From: Gastranaerophilus sp045639085
GTDB taxonomy: Bacteria > Cyanobacteriota > Vampirovibrionia > Gastranaerophilales > Gastranaerophilaceae
Direction of reading: 5' to 3'
Assembly: GCA_045639085.1 (NCBI GenBank)
Contig: JAZUCM010000102.1
Coordinates: 1 to 64,000, forward strand
Length of the DNA stretch: 64,000 nt
Numbering within the stretch: position 1 is the first letter of the stretch; each line of letters starts with the position of its first letter. Below, in pieces: positions 52,525 to 61,238 of the stretch. The translations under genes and the position numbers were made by a program. Under the pieces are notes generated by a model, which saw only the letters and a program-made list of their open reading frames with translations, had not been told where the DNA came from and did not search any database.

Positions 52525-54048
52525 ATGGAAGTATCTTATTACAATTTATCAGGCGGAATTAATCTGAGCCTGACAAAAACTGAATTGGGACTTGATACAA
52601 AAAGAATGTATTGGGCTGATTCAAAAAACATTGAGTTATTGAAGCATAACGGTATCAAAAAGCAGCGCGGTAACGCTATTTATTGTGAATTACCCGAAAA
52701 AGAAGAAATCACCGGGCTGCACCAATTTACTCATGAGAATGAGTACAAACTTGTTATAACTACAATTAGCGGAAAAATTTACGTTTATGATGTTTCTAAC
52801 AAGAGTTTTTCGACGGTTAACTTGGTTTTGTCAGGCAAAAAGCCTCAATTTAAAAACTTTTTAAACGGTTTTTTGTTGATGAGTGAAAATGACAAAATGC
52901 GTTATATTAAAAATGACGCAAATTATACTGTTGTTGATTGTAACTTAAAGACGCTTGCCGGTGTTGATTTAACCGGTGGAATTATTACGACTTACCGTGG
53001 TAGGGTTTGGGTTGCGAAAGGCTCAGCAATTTATTATTCTGCGTTGGGAACTTATGATAATTTTACAGAAGAAAATGATGCCGGATATATCAATGATTTT
53101 CATACGAACACTGATACAATAACAGGTATTGCCGAATATAAAGATTATTTGGCAATTTATAAGAAAAATCAGGTTTATTTGTTGAGTGGAAGCTCGCCGG
53201 ATGATTTTGCTATTCAATTATTTGCGGATAAAGGAACTAAGGCCCAGCGTTCATTGGTGAATGTTGACAATCGACAGTTTTTCTTGTCTTCCGGTGGGAT
53301 TTTTTCGCTTGAAGAGGCTGGAGTTCTTTTGCAAATTCATGTAGGTTCTGAAATTTCAACCAAAATTAAGCCGGAATTTGATGAGTTTGATGAAAATCGT
53401 TTGGCGCAAAGTATTTGTTTGCATTACGAAAAACGAAATCAGATGTGGTATTTTCTCCCGTATGCGGATGAACCTTATTTTAAAACCATTTGGATTAACG
53501 ATTATGTTTTAAAACTTTGGTATAAGCGAGTTGTTCCGCAAAATATATTAGGGGCGTGCGTTTTTAAAGGAGATATTTTGACCTTTGACGATGATGGAAA
53601 TATTTATATCGAGGATTTTGGCAATGATTTTTGCGGGAAACCTGTTGATTTTATGTGGAAATCTCCGTTTTTGGCGTTAAAAGATGCCCATCATCGCAAG
53701 CTTATTGATGAATTTTATTTTGTACTTGATTGTGAGTATGATAATAATTTTAATTTTTCTGTTTATAAAAATTTTGATGATGGTTATCCTGACGACAAAG
53801 AAGTTGTTCACAATATTAACTATGAACATCTTTTATGGGCAGATGAGGCTTCGCCTGATTATCTTCCGTGTAAATGGGGAGAGGATGATTTCCGGGTGCC
53901 GATTTGGTCTGTAAACTCAGAAACGCTTGAAAAAGTTGAGATTTCTGAGAGTAATTATGCCGTTCAAATTTGCATTGAGGGCAACGAACTTGTTCATAAT
54001 TGCGGGATTATCGGTTTGCAATTCCGCGAAATATTTAACGATGATTAA
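52525..54048 (+). CDS. Phage tail-hub/stabilisation protein (beta-propeller-like)
   Basis: The 507-residue protein has the repeated strand pattern of podovirus tail-hub or head-stabilisation proteins (P22 gp10 type): GRVWVAKGSAIYYSALGTYDNF, TDTITGIAEYKDYLAIYKKNQVYLLSG and FFLSSGGIFSLEEAG. Known members close the portal after packaging and join the short tail. The start has AGGGAGG. The assignment is by pattern only. It is separated from the capsid gene by a short gap containing a promoter. Confidence 0.65.
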   Translation: MEVSYYNLSGGINLSLTKTELGLDTKRMYWADSKNIELLKHNGIKKQRGNAIYCELPEKEEITGLHQFTHENEYKLVITTISGKIYVYDVSNKSFSTVNLVLSGKKPQFKNFLNGFLLMSENDKMRYIKNDANYTVVDCNLKTLAGVDLTGGIITTYRGRVWVAKGSAIYYSALGTYDNFTEENDAGYINDFHTNTDTITGIAEYKDYLAIYKKNQVYLLSGSSPDDFAIQLFADKGTKAQRSLVNVDNRQFFLSSGGIFSLEEAGVLLQIHVGSEISTKIKPEFDEFDENRLAQSICLHYEKRNQMWYFLPYADEPYFKTIWINDYVLKLWYKRVVPQNILGACVFKGDILTFDDDGNIYIEDFGNDFCGKPVDFMWKSPFLALKDAHHRKLIDEFYFVLDCEYDNNFNFSVYKNFDDGYPDDKEVVHNINYEHLLWADEASPDYLPCKWGEDDFRVPIWSVNSETLEKVEISESNYAVQICIEGNELVHNCGIIGLQFREIFNDD

Positions 54049-54053
54049 TTATT

Positions 54054-54083
54054 TTGACCCACTCATTTTATGTTACATACACT
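54054..54083 (+). promoter_or_regulatory. Promoter of the capsid gene
   Basis: TTGACC (54054-54059), an 18-bp spacer and TACACT (54078-54083) lie just after the tail-hub stop and about 25 bp before the capsid ATG, giving the capsid its own high-output start. Confidence 0.55.
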
Positions 54084-54109
54084 AGTTTAAAACGAAAGGA
54101 AAAGTGAAA

Positions 54110-54964
54110 ATGTCTACAAACACAAATTCTTACTCAGCTTTTATTCCTGAAATTTGGAGTAAAAAATTGTCAACAATGTTGGAGAAAAAGTGTGTGATGC
54201 TCCAATGTGTCAACAAAAATTATGAGGGTGAAATCTCAGCGCAAGGTGACAAAGTTAAAATTATTACGCCTGCTCAAGTTGCGATTTCAACTCTTGGCTC
54301 TTCTGCGATTACTTACGACGAACTTGAACCTACTTCTCAAGAGCTTGTCATTGACCAGAAAAAATTCTTTGCGTTCAAAATTAATGATGTTGCGCAAGTT
54401 CAGGCAAATTCTAACATTATGGAGGCACATTTAGAAAACGCAAGAAGAGCTATTGAACAAGTTCAAGACGCTTATTTGCTTTCTCAACATACTTATGTAG
54501 CCGAAAACAATACTGTCGGTACGGAAGAAGCACCTATTTCATTGGATAAGACGACTATTTACAAACATTTCGTTGATTTGGCTATGAAGTTGAAAAATTC
54601 AGACGCGGTTGGAAATGGTCAACGCCCTTGGGTTGTTATCAATCCGCTTGTTGAATCTTTCTTGCTTCAAAGTACAGAATTTATCGGCGCGCACAATGTT
54701 GCTGATGAAACGCTCAGAGAAGGTGCTATCGGTAGAATTGCCGGCATGGATGTTTTGGTTACAACAAATTTGACCGACGTTGATGGCAAATTGTACGTGC
54801 TTGCAGGTACTAACGAAGCGATTACTTTCGCGTCTCAACTCGCTAAAATTGAAACTTTACGTGATAAAGATTCTTTCTCTGATTTAGTTAGAGGCCTATA
54901 TCTTTATGGTGCGAAAACTGTTCAACCGGCTGCGTTGGCTAAAATGGTCGTTACTGCTGCGTAG
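54110..54964 (+). CDS. Major capsid protein (HK97-like fold)
   Basis: The 284-residue protein matches small podovirus coat proteins: N-terminal STNTNSYSAFIPEIWSKKLSTMLEKKCVMLQCVNKNYEGE, the long-helix region FKINDVAQVQANSNIMEAHLENARRAIEQVQDAYLL, PWVVINPLVESFLLQ and GRIAGMDVLVTTNL. The start is the ATG at 54110, 9 nt after AAAGGA. No protease gene is visible, so maturation may not need cleavage. Confidence 0.85.
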   Translation: MSTNTNSYSAFIPEIWSKKLSTMLEKKCVMLQCVNKNYEGEISAQGDKVKIITPAQVAISTLGSSAITYDELEPTSQELVIDQKKFFAFKINDVAQVQANSNIMEAHLENARRAIEQVQDAYLLSQHTYVAENNTVGTEEAPISLDKTTIYKHFVDLAMKLKNSDAVGNGQRPWVVINPLVESFLLQSTEFIGAHNVADETLREGAIGRIAGMDVLVTTNLTDVDGKLYVLAGTNEAITFASQLAKIETLRDKDSFSDLVRGLYLYGAKTVQPAALAKMVVTAA

Positions 54965-54984
54965 TGCTGATTAAGGAGAACAAA

Positions 54985-55230
54985 ATGCTCGAAAGTTTTA
55001 AAAATAAGATTTTGGAATTGGCCAAGCAGGCTGTTCATTCCGTTGAAAATGAATTGAGTGGCGAAACGGGTAAAACCAAAAAGATTGCGGCGATTAAATA
55101 TGTGATTTCTCGTTTGCCCGGGCCAAAATCATTGAAATATTTACTGGGTTTTGTTCTGTCGGTTTTTATTGACAGTGCTGTTGAAATTGCGGTTTTTTAC
55201 ATGAATAACCGCGTAGTAGTTGAGGAATAA
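54985..55230 (+). CDS. Holin-like small membrane protein
   Basis: The 81-residue protein begins MLESFKNKILELAKQAVHSVENE and has one clear hydrophobic stretch near residues 50-70 (YLLGFVLSVFIDSAVEIAVFY), resembling LLH-type phage holins. The start has AAGGAGA. It lies between the capsid and scaffold genes, an unusual place for a lysis gene. It may instead be a structural membrane anchor. Confidence 0.5.
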   Translation: MLESFKNKILELAKQAVHSVENELSGETGKTKKIAAIKYVISRLPGPKSLKYLLGFVLSVFIDSAVEIAVFYMNNRVVVEE

Positions 55231-55233
55231 CAA

Positions 55234-55911
55234 ATGAACGAACAAGATAAAATTTTACAAACAAGAGATTTGTCAGATGCCGTGACTCAAAGTGCTGCTG
55301 AATTGTCTTCAGGTGAGAAAACTCCAAAGGCTGACTTGTCAAAAACACAATCAGAAGTGGAAAATCTTGTGAACAATGACCTCGGTGTCATTCGTTCCTT
55401 GATGGGAATGGGCGTTGTAACTCGTGAACAAGGACATAATTTAATGAAACAAGTTATACAAAATGCGTACACGAATGTTACTACTAAACAACACGAAGTT
55501 CAACTTTCTTCCCCCGCGACCGAATCTGTGTCGAAGAAAGATGCTTTCTTGGAGTTTACAACTTCTAACCCGAATTTCTTTAACAGATCAGGGCGTGAAG
55601 ATGTTTTGTCTTACTTAAAGAATTCTAATGTGGACTTTGACAAAGATGAACTCTTGCAAATATCTAAACTCATTGAGGCTGTTGAGCAAAATGCAGTTGA
55701 CAGATATTTGAAACAAATTGAGTATGGTAAAGCATTAAATGACGAAAACGCGATCGCTAAGCAAAGACTTTCCGCAAATGCGCAAGTGTCTTCTGCGGCT
55801 GAAAACAATGGGGCTTTTACACGTGCTCAAATCGGCAAAATGAGTGGGGATGAATTTACCAGAAATGAAGCGGCTATTATGGAGCAACTTCGTAAAGGCT
55901 TAATCAGATAG
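55234..55911 (+). CDS. Capsid scaffolding protein
   Basis: The 225-residue protein is acidic and helical, with a C-terminus of the scaffold type (TRAQIGKMSGDEFTRNEAAIMEQLRKGLIR), the part that usually docks onto the coat protein. It starts 3 bp after the holin-like gene. Scaffold proteins guide procapsid assembly and leave before DNA packaging. Its position after rather than before the capsid gene is unusual. Confidence 0.7.
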   Translation: MNEQDKILQTRDLSDAVTQSAAELSSGEKTPKADLSKTQSEVENLVNNDLGVIRSLMGMGVVTREQGHNLMKQVIQNAYTNVTTKQHEVQLSSPATESVSKKDAFLEFTTSNPNFFNRSGREDVLSYLKNSNVDFDKDELLQISKLIEAVEQNAVDRYLKQIEYGKALNDENAIAKQRLSANAQVSSAAENNGAFTRAQIGKMSGDEFTRNEAAIMEQLRKGLIR

Positions 55912-55933
55912 GAAAATCATCGTGTGAGTCGTT

Positions 55934-55948
55934 GGGGGAATTTCCCCC
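55934..55948 (+). other. G/C-rich palindrome between scaffold and adaptor
   Basis: GGGGGAATTTCCCCC forms a compact hairpin with no T-run; a competing AATTCCCC follows at about 55969. It may set the ratio of upstream to downstream expression. Confidence 0.45.
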
Positions 55949-55988
55949 TTCGGCTTTACAAATTCCCCGCAATAAAATAGGAGTGATT

Positions 55989-56633
55989 ATGAATTTTTTA
56001 GATATTATCAACAAATGTTTGGTTGAGTTGAATTATAAGCAAGTTAATTCCTTCGCCGAACTTACCAAAAATGAACACAAAAAAATAATGAGCATTTTAA
56101 ATGTTCTAAATGCTGAGATTTGTCAATATGCAAAATGGAATTTCCTTGTTCGCAAGGCCGTTCTTACTCTTCCGGCGCATACTGCGGAAATAGAAAATTC
56201 TATCAACGGCAGAATTTCTCAGGTATTAATTGATTCGCAGAATTTTGAATTTCATCAAGATGCGGGTGAAATTCTCGCTGGGAAATGCAAAGGTAAAAAC
56301 CTTTTTACTACGTACGATAGCAAACTTCTTTTCTCCAAAACCTTTGACGTGGATAAGGAAATTGAGATTATTTACTATACCTATGACCATGTGATTGATG
56401 ATACAGGCATGGAAAAGGATATTTGGGAGCATGTTTCTGATGAGTCCTTAATCCCGAAACCTTTTTGCGAGCCGATTTTAGTCTATGGAACTTGTATGCG
56501 TTTAAAAGGAAACCAACAGCACGTACGTTTTAACTACTGGGTTACGATGTACAAAGAGGCGTTGGCAAATATGGTGTCGCGATGTTCGCTTGATGCGGGT
56601 TTTGCACCGGTCGTAAGGCTGAAAAGAAGTTGA
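55989..56633 (+). CDS. Head-tail adaptor (P22 gp4-like)
   Basis: The 214-residue protein has the helical start FLDIINKCLVELNYKQVNSFAEL...EHKKIMSILNVLNAEICQYAKW and a C-terminal helix typical of adaptor proteins that sit under the portal (P22 gp4, T7 gp11 and related). The start at 55989 has AGGAG. The call rests on pattern and neighbours. Confidence 0.6.
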   Translation: MNFLDIINKCLVELNYKQVNSFAELTKNEHKKIMSILNVLNAEICQYAKWNFLVRKAVLTLPAHTAEIENSINGRISQVLIDSQNFEFHQDAGEILAGKCKGKNLFTTYDSKLLFSKTFDVDKEIEIIYYTYDHVIDDTGMEKDIWEHVSDESLIPKPFCEPILVYGTCMRLKGNQQHVRFNYWVTMYKEALANMVSRCSLDAGFAPVVRLKRS

Positions 56634-56816
56634 TTGTTATTGTTTTTACTTTTTTATATCGTAAATTTAAGGACCATATCATATAAATTCGCAAAGAAAA
56701 ACAGGAAGTTTGTATTCCCCCTGTTAAGATTTACACTAGCCGAAATATAAATAGCATGCTTATTATACTACTTACATGCAAAAATATCAAATTATGTAAA
56801 GAAATTGAAATAAATT
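56634..56816 (+). other. Intergenic region before the small terminase gene
   Basis: It contains AACAGG/CCTGTT arms (about 56699-56725) that could form a hairpin, and GCATG...CATGC arms (56755-56779) that bracket a TATACT box at 56764-56769. The second pair looks like an operator over a promoter. The terminase ATG at 56817 has no clear ribosome site. Confidence 0.4.
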
Positions 56817-57251
56817 ATGACTAAAAATATCACAATTCAACAAAAAAAGTTTATTGAAGAATATATCAAAACCCTTGATGGAGAAGCGTCTTGCAGGTAT
56901 GCAGGCTATAAAGTAACAAATCTTAAAGAATTGGCAAATAAAATGCTATCTGATAAGAAAATCGTTGCTGCTATCAAACACGAACTCCTCTCCCGCATCC
57001 CTTCCCTTAGGGTCGAAAAAGGCTATATTGTACAAAAACTTTTACAAATTATTGAGTTCTCTCTCGAGGAAGAAGATATTCTCGATAAAGATGGTTCCCT
57101 CACCGGTAAGCGCAAGCTACGCGATACTTCGACAGGACTTAAAGCCCTCGAAAATCTCTGTAAGCACCTTGGATTTGTCGCCGGGCAAGATGATTCCTAC
57201 AAAGAGGCCAAAATTATTACAATATCTAATCTCGATGAAAATAAATTATAA
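56817..57251 (+). CDS. Terminase small subunit
   Basis: The 144-residue protein has the terminase small-subunit opening TIQQKKFIEEYIKTLDGEASCRYAGY and LANKMLSDKKIVAAIKHELLSRI, an HTH that recognises DNA for packaging. The later part is acidic. It works with the large subunit encoded at 59911, about 2.7 kb downstream; in most phages the two are adjacent. Confidence 0.75.
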   Translation: MTKNITIQQKKFIEEYIKTLDGEASCRYAGYKVTNLKELANKMLSDKKIVAAIKHELLSRIPSLRVEKGYIVQKLLQIIEFSLEEEDILDKDGSLTGKRKLRDTSTGLKALENLCKHLGFVAGQDDSYKEAKIITISNLDENKL

Positions 57252-57263
57252 GGAAAGGTTCAA

Positions 57264-57623
57264 ATGAAAGATATTAACAATTCAGACATGGAAAAAATGC
57301 TTTTAACTGGTAAGTCGCTTGATGAACTTATTCAGATGAAAATTCAAGAAGACTACACTTCCATCCGTAATATTCCGCCTAAAAAAATACAAAAAATCGA
57401 AGACATTTCAAAACTCTCTAAAGAAATTATTTTTTCTAAATCGAGTGTCTTTAAGGTGTTTAATAAAAGCACAAGAATGGAAAGTTTTATTAACGGAGTG
57501 CAAGCAGAAGCGTTGCTTGGGTTGCAAGATAACCTCAGAGATTCTCTTATCTCAGGTAAAATTCGTGCTTTCGTCTCTGGTGATTCGTATGTGGAATTTA
57601 TGTATGCAAAAACAGCAGTTTAG
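57264..57623 (+). CDS. Hypothetical phage-block protein
   Basis: The 119-residue protein is not recognised. It is predicted helical and charged (MEKMLLTGKSLDELIQMKIQEDYTS at the start, GVQAEALLGLQDNLRDSLISGKIRAFV near the end). It follows the small terminase gene by 12 bp with AAGGAAAGG upstream, and its end overlaps the acetyltransferase-like gene by 20 bp. Confidence 0.65.
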   Translation: MKDINNSDMEKMLLTGKSLDELIQMKIQEDYTSIRNIPPKKIQKIEDISKLSKEIIFSKSSVFKVFNKSTRMESFINGVQAEALLGLQDNLRDSLISGKIRAFVSGDSYVEFMYAKTAV

Positions 57624-58161
57624 GTTTGAAAGGCTTATAATTAAGCCGACTTGCGGTGTTTTTGAAAATGTAAAGTATTTCCCGCAAGTTTTACATCTAT
57701 ATAAAAAGTACTTGAGAAACCTGGAAGATGATTTTTCTTCTTTTTACAAATTCACGTATGCCAGTCTATTCAGATTTATCGAAAAAACTTCTCCGCATTT
57801 CTATCTGGTGCTGCTTGATGATGAAGTTTGTGGTTTTTTCTGTTTAGAAAATATTATCGGGACAAACTCTCATTTACACTCGGCTGAAGTCGTAACGTGT
57901 TTTGCACAAAAATATTGGGGAACTTTTACCAAGTACGCAGGCAAGATTTTTAGGGATTTTTGTTTTGAAGTACTGGGCATTTATAAATTAAAAGCCCTCA
58001 TTTATCCGCAAAATTTTAGGGTTAAAGCGATATTGAAGGCTTGTGATTTTGATAAAGAAGCACATCTTAAAGGTGAAACATTAAAAAATGGTGTCCGGCA
58101 AGATATAGAAATATATTCTGTTTATAATCCCGGGCCGAACAAGGAGGAAATATGCAATTAG
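57604..58161 (+). CDS. GNAT-like acetyltransferase in the phage block
   Basis: The 185-residue protein looks like a GNAT fold: YLVLLDDEVCGFFCLENI as strands 3-4, a helix-rich centre, and VLGIYKLKALIYPQNFRVKAILKACDF near the C-terminus, where GNATs have the motif for the final helix and strand. The start at 57604 is not well supported by a ribosome site, and the frame runs further upstream. It overlaps the portal gene by 10 bp. Such enzymes in phage structural blocks have no assured role. Confidence 0.6.
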   Translation: MQKQQFRFERLIIKPTCGVFENVKYFPQVLHLYKKYLRNLEDDFSSFYKFTYASLFRFIEKTSPHFYLVLLDDEVCGFFCLENIIGTNSHLHSAEVVTCFAQKYWGTFTKYAGKIFRDFCFEVLGIYKLKALIYPQNFRVKAILKACDFDKEAHLKGETLKNGVRQDIEIYSVYNPGPNKEEICN

Positions 58162-59804
58162 AAACAGAAGATTTAACCATTCAACTTGATGAGCTACAAG
58201 AAAGCTATCTTGTGGATAGAATAACCAGAAAATTTGATAATTATGAAGGTGGAAGAAGTTCGCAATTGGCGGATTTAGCCTCTGTCAGGAATGCGATATA
58301 TGATGCAAAAGCTCCGTTGCGTGGAGCTTGGAACTCTAAAATAGAACTTCCCAATATTTACGAACTTGCTCAGACTCTTAAAGCTCATATTACTCAAAAT
58401 ATTTATTCGCATCCTGAGACAATGTTTGATGTCGCAGGTTGTGATGAACTATCTCAAGGGTTTGCGAATAAACAAAAGGCTATGCTTGTTAAAACTTTTG
58501 AGGAAATGGGGTTTGAAAATGAACTTGAAAAAATCGTTGATGGTATTATCGAAGCCGGTGAAGCAACGCTTTTTGTCGGTTGGAATACCAAGATTAAGCG
58601 CACTCGCAGACCTCAAACGTTTGAGGAAAAACTTTTAAACAACAACAATAAGCCTTTTGTTCTTGAAGAGAAAGTTGTCTATGACAATGCAAAAGTGCGT
58701 TTCATTAGGCCCGAAGATTTTGTGTTCGACAAATTTGATGCTGAGAATTGGGATAGTTGTTCCAAAATTTGTCGCTCATTTAAGACAATTGATGAAATTA
58801 AATCTGATAAATTAAATAATTATTTGAATGATTCGAAACTGGAAGACTTGAAAGGGGTGGTGGCAAAAAATAGTAAACGTTCAGCGTCATTTGATAACAA
58901 TAAATTGGAAGTATTTGAGTTCTTGGGAGATATTGAACTTGCTGACGGCACGTTATTGAAAAATTGGTTTATAACAGTTGCCGGCAGAAAACATATTATT
59001 CGTTTCGAGAATAATCCTTTTGTAATAAATCCGTTTATTCACGCCAATATTATTGAAAATCCGATGACAGGACGTGGAATTTCGCCGATAAGGGTTGCGC
59101 TCACGTTGAATGATATTTCATCAGAAATTTTGAATAAGCAACTGGATGCGCTTGCACTTACGATGAATCCGCCTTATCTTGCGCCGAAAGGCTGTTTTTA
59201 CGGCAAACAAGAGATTACTCCGGGTAAAATTATCGAGTATGATGCTGCTCTTATGCCAACATCGCCGACTCCGTTAAGTTTTGATAAAGCCATGGTTGGT
59301 TGGGATTTCTTGAATTATTTTAAAACTACAATCGAAAGTGCAACGGGTGTTTTCAAAAATATGTCAGGGAATATTCAAGAAACTGCGCGTACTGCAACAG
59401 AATTAAATTACAGCGCAAGCGGCCAGGAATCCCGTTTAAATATGATATTAGAAACAATCAATCGTAAAATTATCATCCCGGTTGTTGAGAAAACAGCGGA
59501 TATAATTGCCAATTTCAAACTGGGAGCTGAAACGATTTCGGTTTGTGAAGGCGGAAAGGTTTGTTTCTTAGAGATTGATGATGAAATCAGAAATGCAAAT
59601 TACATTTATCGTTACGGGGATAGAAAAGCGATTTTTGAACGTAAATCAAGGTTTAAGGAATTATTCGAAGTTGTTCAAGCTTTTGCGCAGGTTGATGTGA
59701 TTGCACAAAATATTAATTGGCTGGAATGTTTCAAATTTGCGCTCGAACAGTACGGAATTGAAAATGTAAATAACTTTTTACTTGAAAAAGAAACTATTTC
59801 TTAA
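58152..59804 (+). CDS. Portal protein (podovirus type)
   Basis: The 550-residue protein resembles P22-like portals: N-terminal WNSKIELPNIYELAQTLKAHITQNIY, the crown/wing region YDNAKVRFIRPEDFVFDK, and TARTATELNYSASGQESRLNMILETINRKIIIPVV in the stem/clip area. The portal ring is the channel for DNA packaging and tail attachment. The ATG has AAGGAGG. It comes between the adaptor-side genes and the large terminase. Confidence 0.82.
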   Translation: MQLETEDLTIQLDELQESYLVDRITRKFDNYEGGRSSQLADLASVRNAIYDAKAPLRGAWNSKIELPNIYELAQTLKAHITQNIYSHPETMFDVAGCDELSQGFANKQKAMLVKTFEEMGFENELEKIVDGIIEAGEATLFVGWNTKIKRTRRPQTFEEKLLNNNNKPFVLEEKVVYDNAKVRFIRPEDFVFDKFDAENWDSCSKICRSFKTIDEIKSDKLNNYLNDSKLEDLKGVVAKNSKRSASFDNNKLEVFEFLGDIELADGTLLKNWFITVAGRKHIIRFENNPFVINPFIHANIIENPMTGRGISPIRVALTLNDISSEILNKQLDALALTMNPPYLAPKGCFYGKQEITPGKIIEYDAALMPTSPTPLSFDKAMVGWDFLNYFKTTIESATGVFKNMSGNIQETARTATELNYSASGQESRLNMILETINRKIIIPVVEKTADIIANFKLGAETISVCEGGKVCFLEIDDEIRNANYIYRYGDRKAIFERKSRFKELFEVVQAFAQVDVIAQNINWLECFKFALEQYGIENVNNFLLEKETIS

Positions 59805-59813
59805 TCATTTTTT

Positions 59814-59890
59814 GCCGCGTGTTTAAATCTCGTCTTTATACCCTATACTCTAACTCCTTTCTTACATTTACCCCTCACGCGGCTTTTTTT
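59814..59890 (+). terminator. Long-loop hairpin with an internal promoter
   Basis: GCCGCGTG (59814-59821) pairs with CACGCGGC (59876-59883), followed by TTTTTTT, giving a terminator with a 54-nt loop. Inside the loop, TTTAAA (59822-59827), 16 bp and TATACT (59844-59849) form a promoter that would restart transcription for the large terminase gene. Confidence 0.5.
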
Positions 59891-59910
59891 ATTATTTGCA
59901 GGAGAAATTT

Positions 59911-61200
59911 ATGGAATATAATTTGTTAAAATCGCAGCGGGAGTTTTTGGAAATTCCTCACAATTATAGTCTTGATGTTGCTGTATATCAAGGTGGATAT
60001 GGTTCAGGTAAAACTTTTGCAGGGTCATTGTTGGGGATTTTGTTAGCGCTTAAATTTCCCGGAATTCGTGGGCTTGTAGGAGCGCAAACTTATACCCTAG
60101 TAAGGGACACGACGCTTCATACATATTTTGAACATTTTGAGAATATGGGTTTTGTCGAAGGTAAGGACTATGAGTGGTCGTCTTCGTTGCAAAAAATAAT
60201 CTTTCCGAATACTTCTGAAATTCTATTTCGTCATTTTGAGGAACCGAATAAGTTAAAATCCTTGAATCTTGGCTTTGTAGAGATTGAGGAGATGTCGGAT
60301 ATTCCTTATGATACCTTTAAAATGTTGTTAAGCCGTATGCGGCAAAAAATCCGCAAATCTTGGAAAAATTTCAAGTACCGTATTTTCGGGCATACCAATC
60401 CAGAGATGCAACGTGGTTGGGTTTATAAGACTTTTGTTGAAAACCCAAGCGAAAATTATCGTTTGATTTGTGCTCCGACAACCCAAAATATTTATTTGCC
60501 TGAGGGTTACTGTGAGGAACTCAAAAAGCTTTATGATGAAAATTATTATAATATTTTTGTGTTGGCGCAAAACGGTGAGTACAGCAAAGGGCTTGTTATA
60601 AAAGACTTTACAGACGAAAATATTATGGATATTAAATACCAACCGGAGTTAGATTTGCATATCTCTTGCGATTTTAACGTTGATCCAATGGCGTGGGTTT
60701 TAGCGCACAAGACGGATGATAAAGTTTTTTATTTTGACGAAATCGTAATGGAAAATACGACTACTCAAAAGGCTTGTGAGGAATTTTGTCGTCGCTATCC
60801 TAATCATAAAGGGCGAATTATTGTTAATGGTGACGCTTCCGGCGACAATAGAAGTTGTACAAGTGAATATACCAACTACGTCATCATCAAAAAAACTTTA
60901 CTCAAACACGGTTATGACCTTGAAATAAAAATCAAACCTTATAATCCGCCTATAAAAAACAGGATTATGGCGTTTAATGCAAAAGTTCGTTCTGCGGACG
61001 GTGAAGTTTGTCTTTTTGTTGACAAAAAATGTGAAAAACTTCTCTATAATATCTATAATTTACGTTATAAAGAAGGTTCGTCGAAGATAGATGTTCCGAC
61101 GTATCAACAGATTAAACAAACGCACGAGTTAAAGTTTTTGTCTCACCCGATTGACGCTGCATCGTATTTAGTAGATTTTTATTGGCCGATAGTGTTATAG
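59911..61200 (+). CDS. Terminase large subunit
   Basis: The 429-residue protein is the packaging motor. Its N-terminal ATPase has Walker A QGGYGSGKT at residues 27-35 and Walker B LGFVEIEE near 119-127. The C-terminal nuclease has CDFNVDPMAW near 245 and VNGDASG near 305, with acidic residues at the metal site. The start at 59911 has AGGAG. All motor and nuclease motifs are intact, so the gene is not obviously decayed. Confidence 0.92.
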   Translation: MEYNLLKSQREFLEIPHNYSLDVAVYQGGYGSGKTFAGSLLGILLALKFPGIRGLVGAQTYTLVRDTTLHTYFEHFENMGFVEGKDYEWSSSLQKIIFPNTSEILFRHFEEPNKLKSLNLGFVEIEEMSDIPYDTFKMLLSRMRQKIRKSWKNFKYRIFGHTNPEMQRGWVYKTFVENPSENYRLICAPTTQNIYLPEGYCEELKKLYDENYYNIFVLAQNGEYSKGLVIKDFTDENIMDIKYQPELDLHISCDFNVDPMAWVLAHKTDDKVFYFDEIVMENTTTQKACEEFCRRYPNHKGRIIVNGDASGDNRSCTSEYTNYVIIKKTLLKHGYDLEIKIKPYNPPIKNRIMAFNAKVRSADGEVCLFVDKKCEKLLYNIYNLRYKEGSSKIDVPTYQQIKQTHELKFLSHPIDAASYLVDFYWPIVL

Positions 61201-61238
61201 GATGTTAGGGCGATAAGTTCATTAAGAAAGAGGTTTTC

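Noticed and set aside
54207..54434. Open frame within the capsid gene (plus strand, other frame)
   Set aside because: Low-complexity Leu/Lys/Arg sequence in an alternate frame of a well-supported capsid gene.
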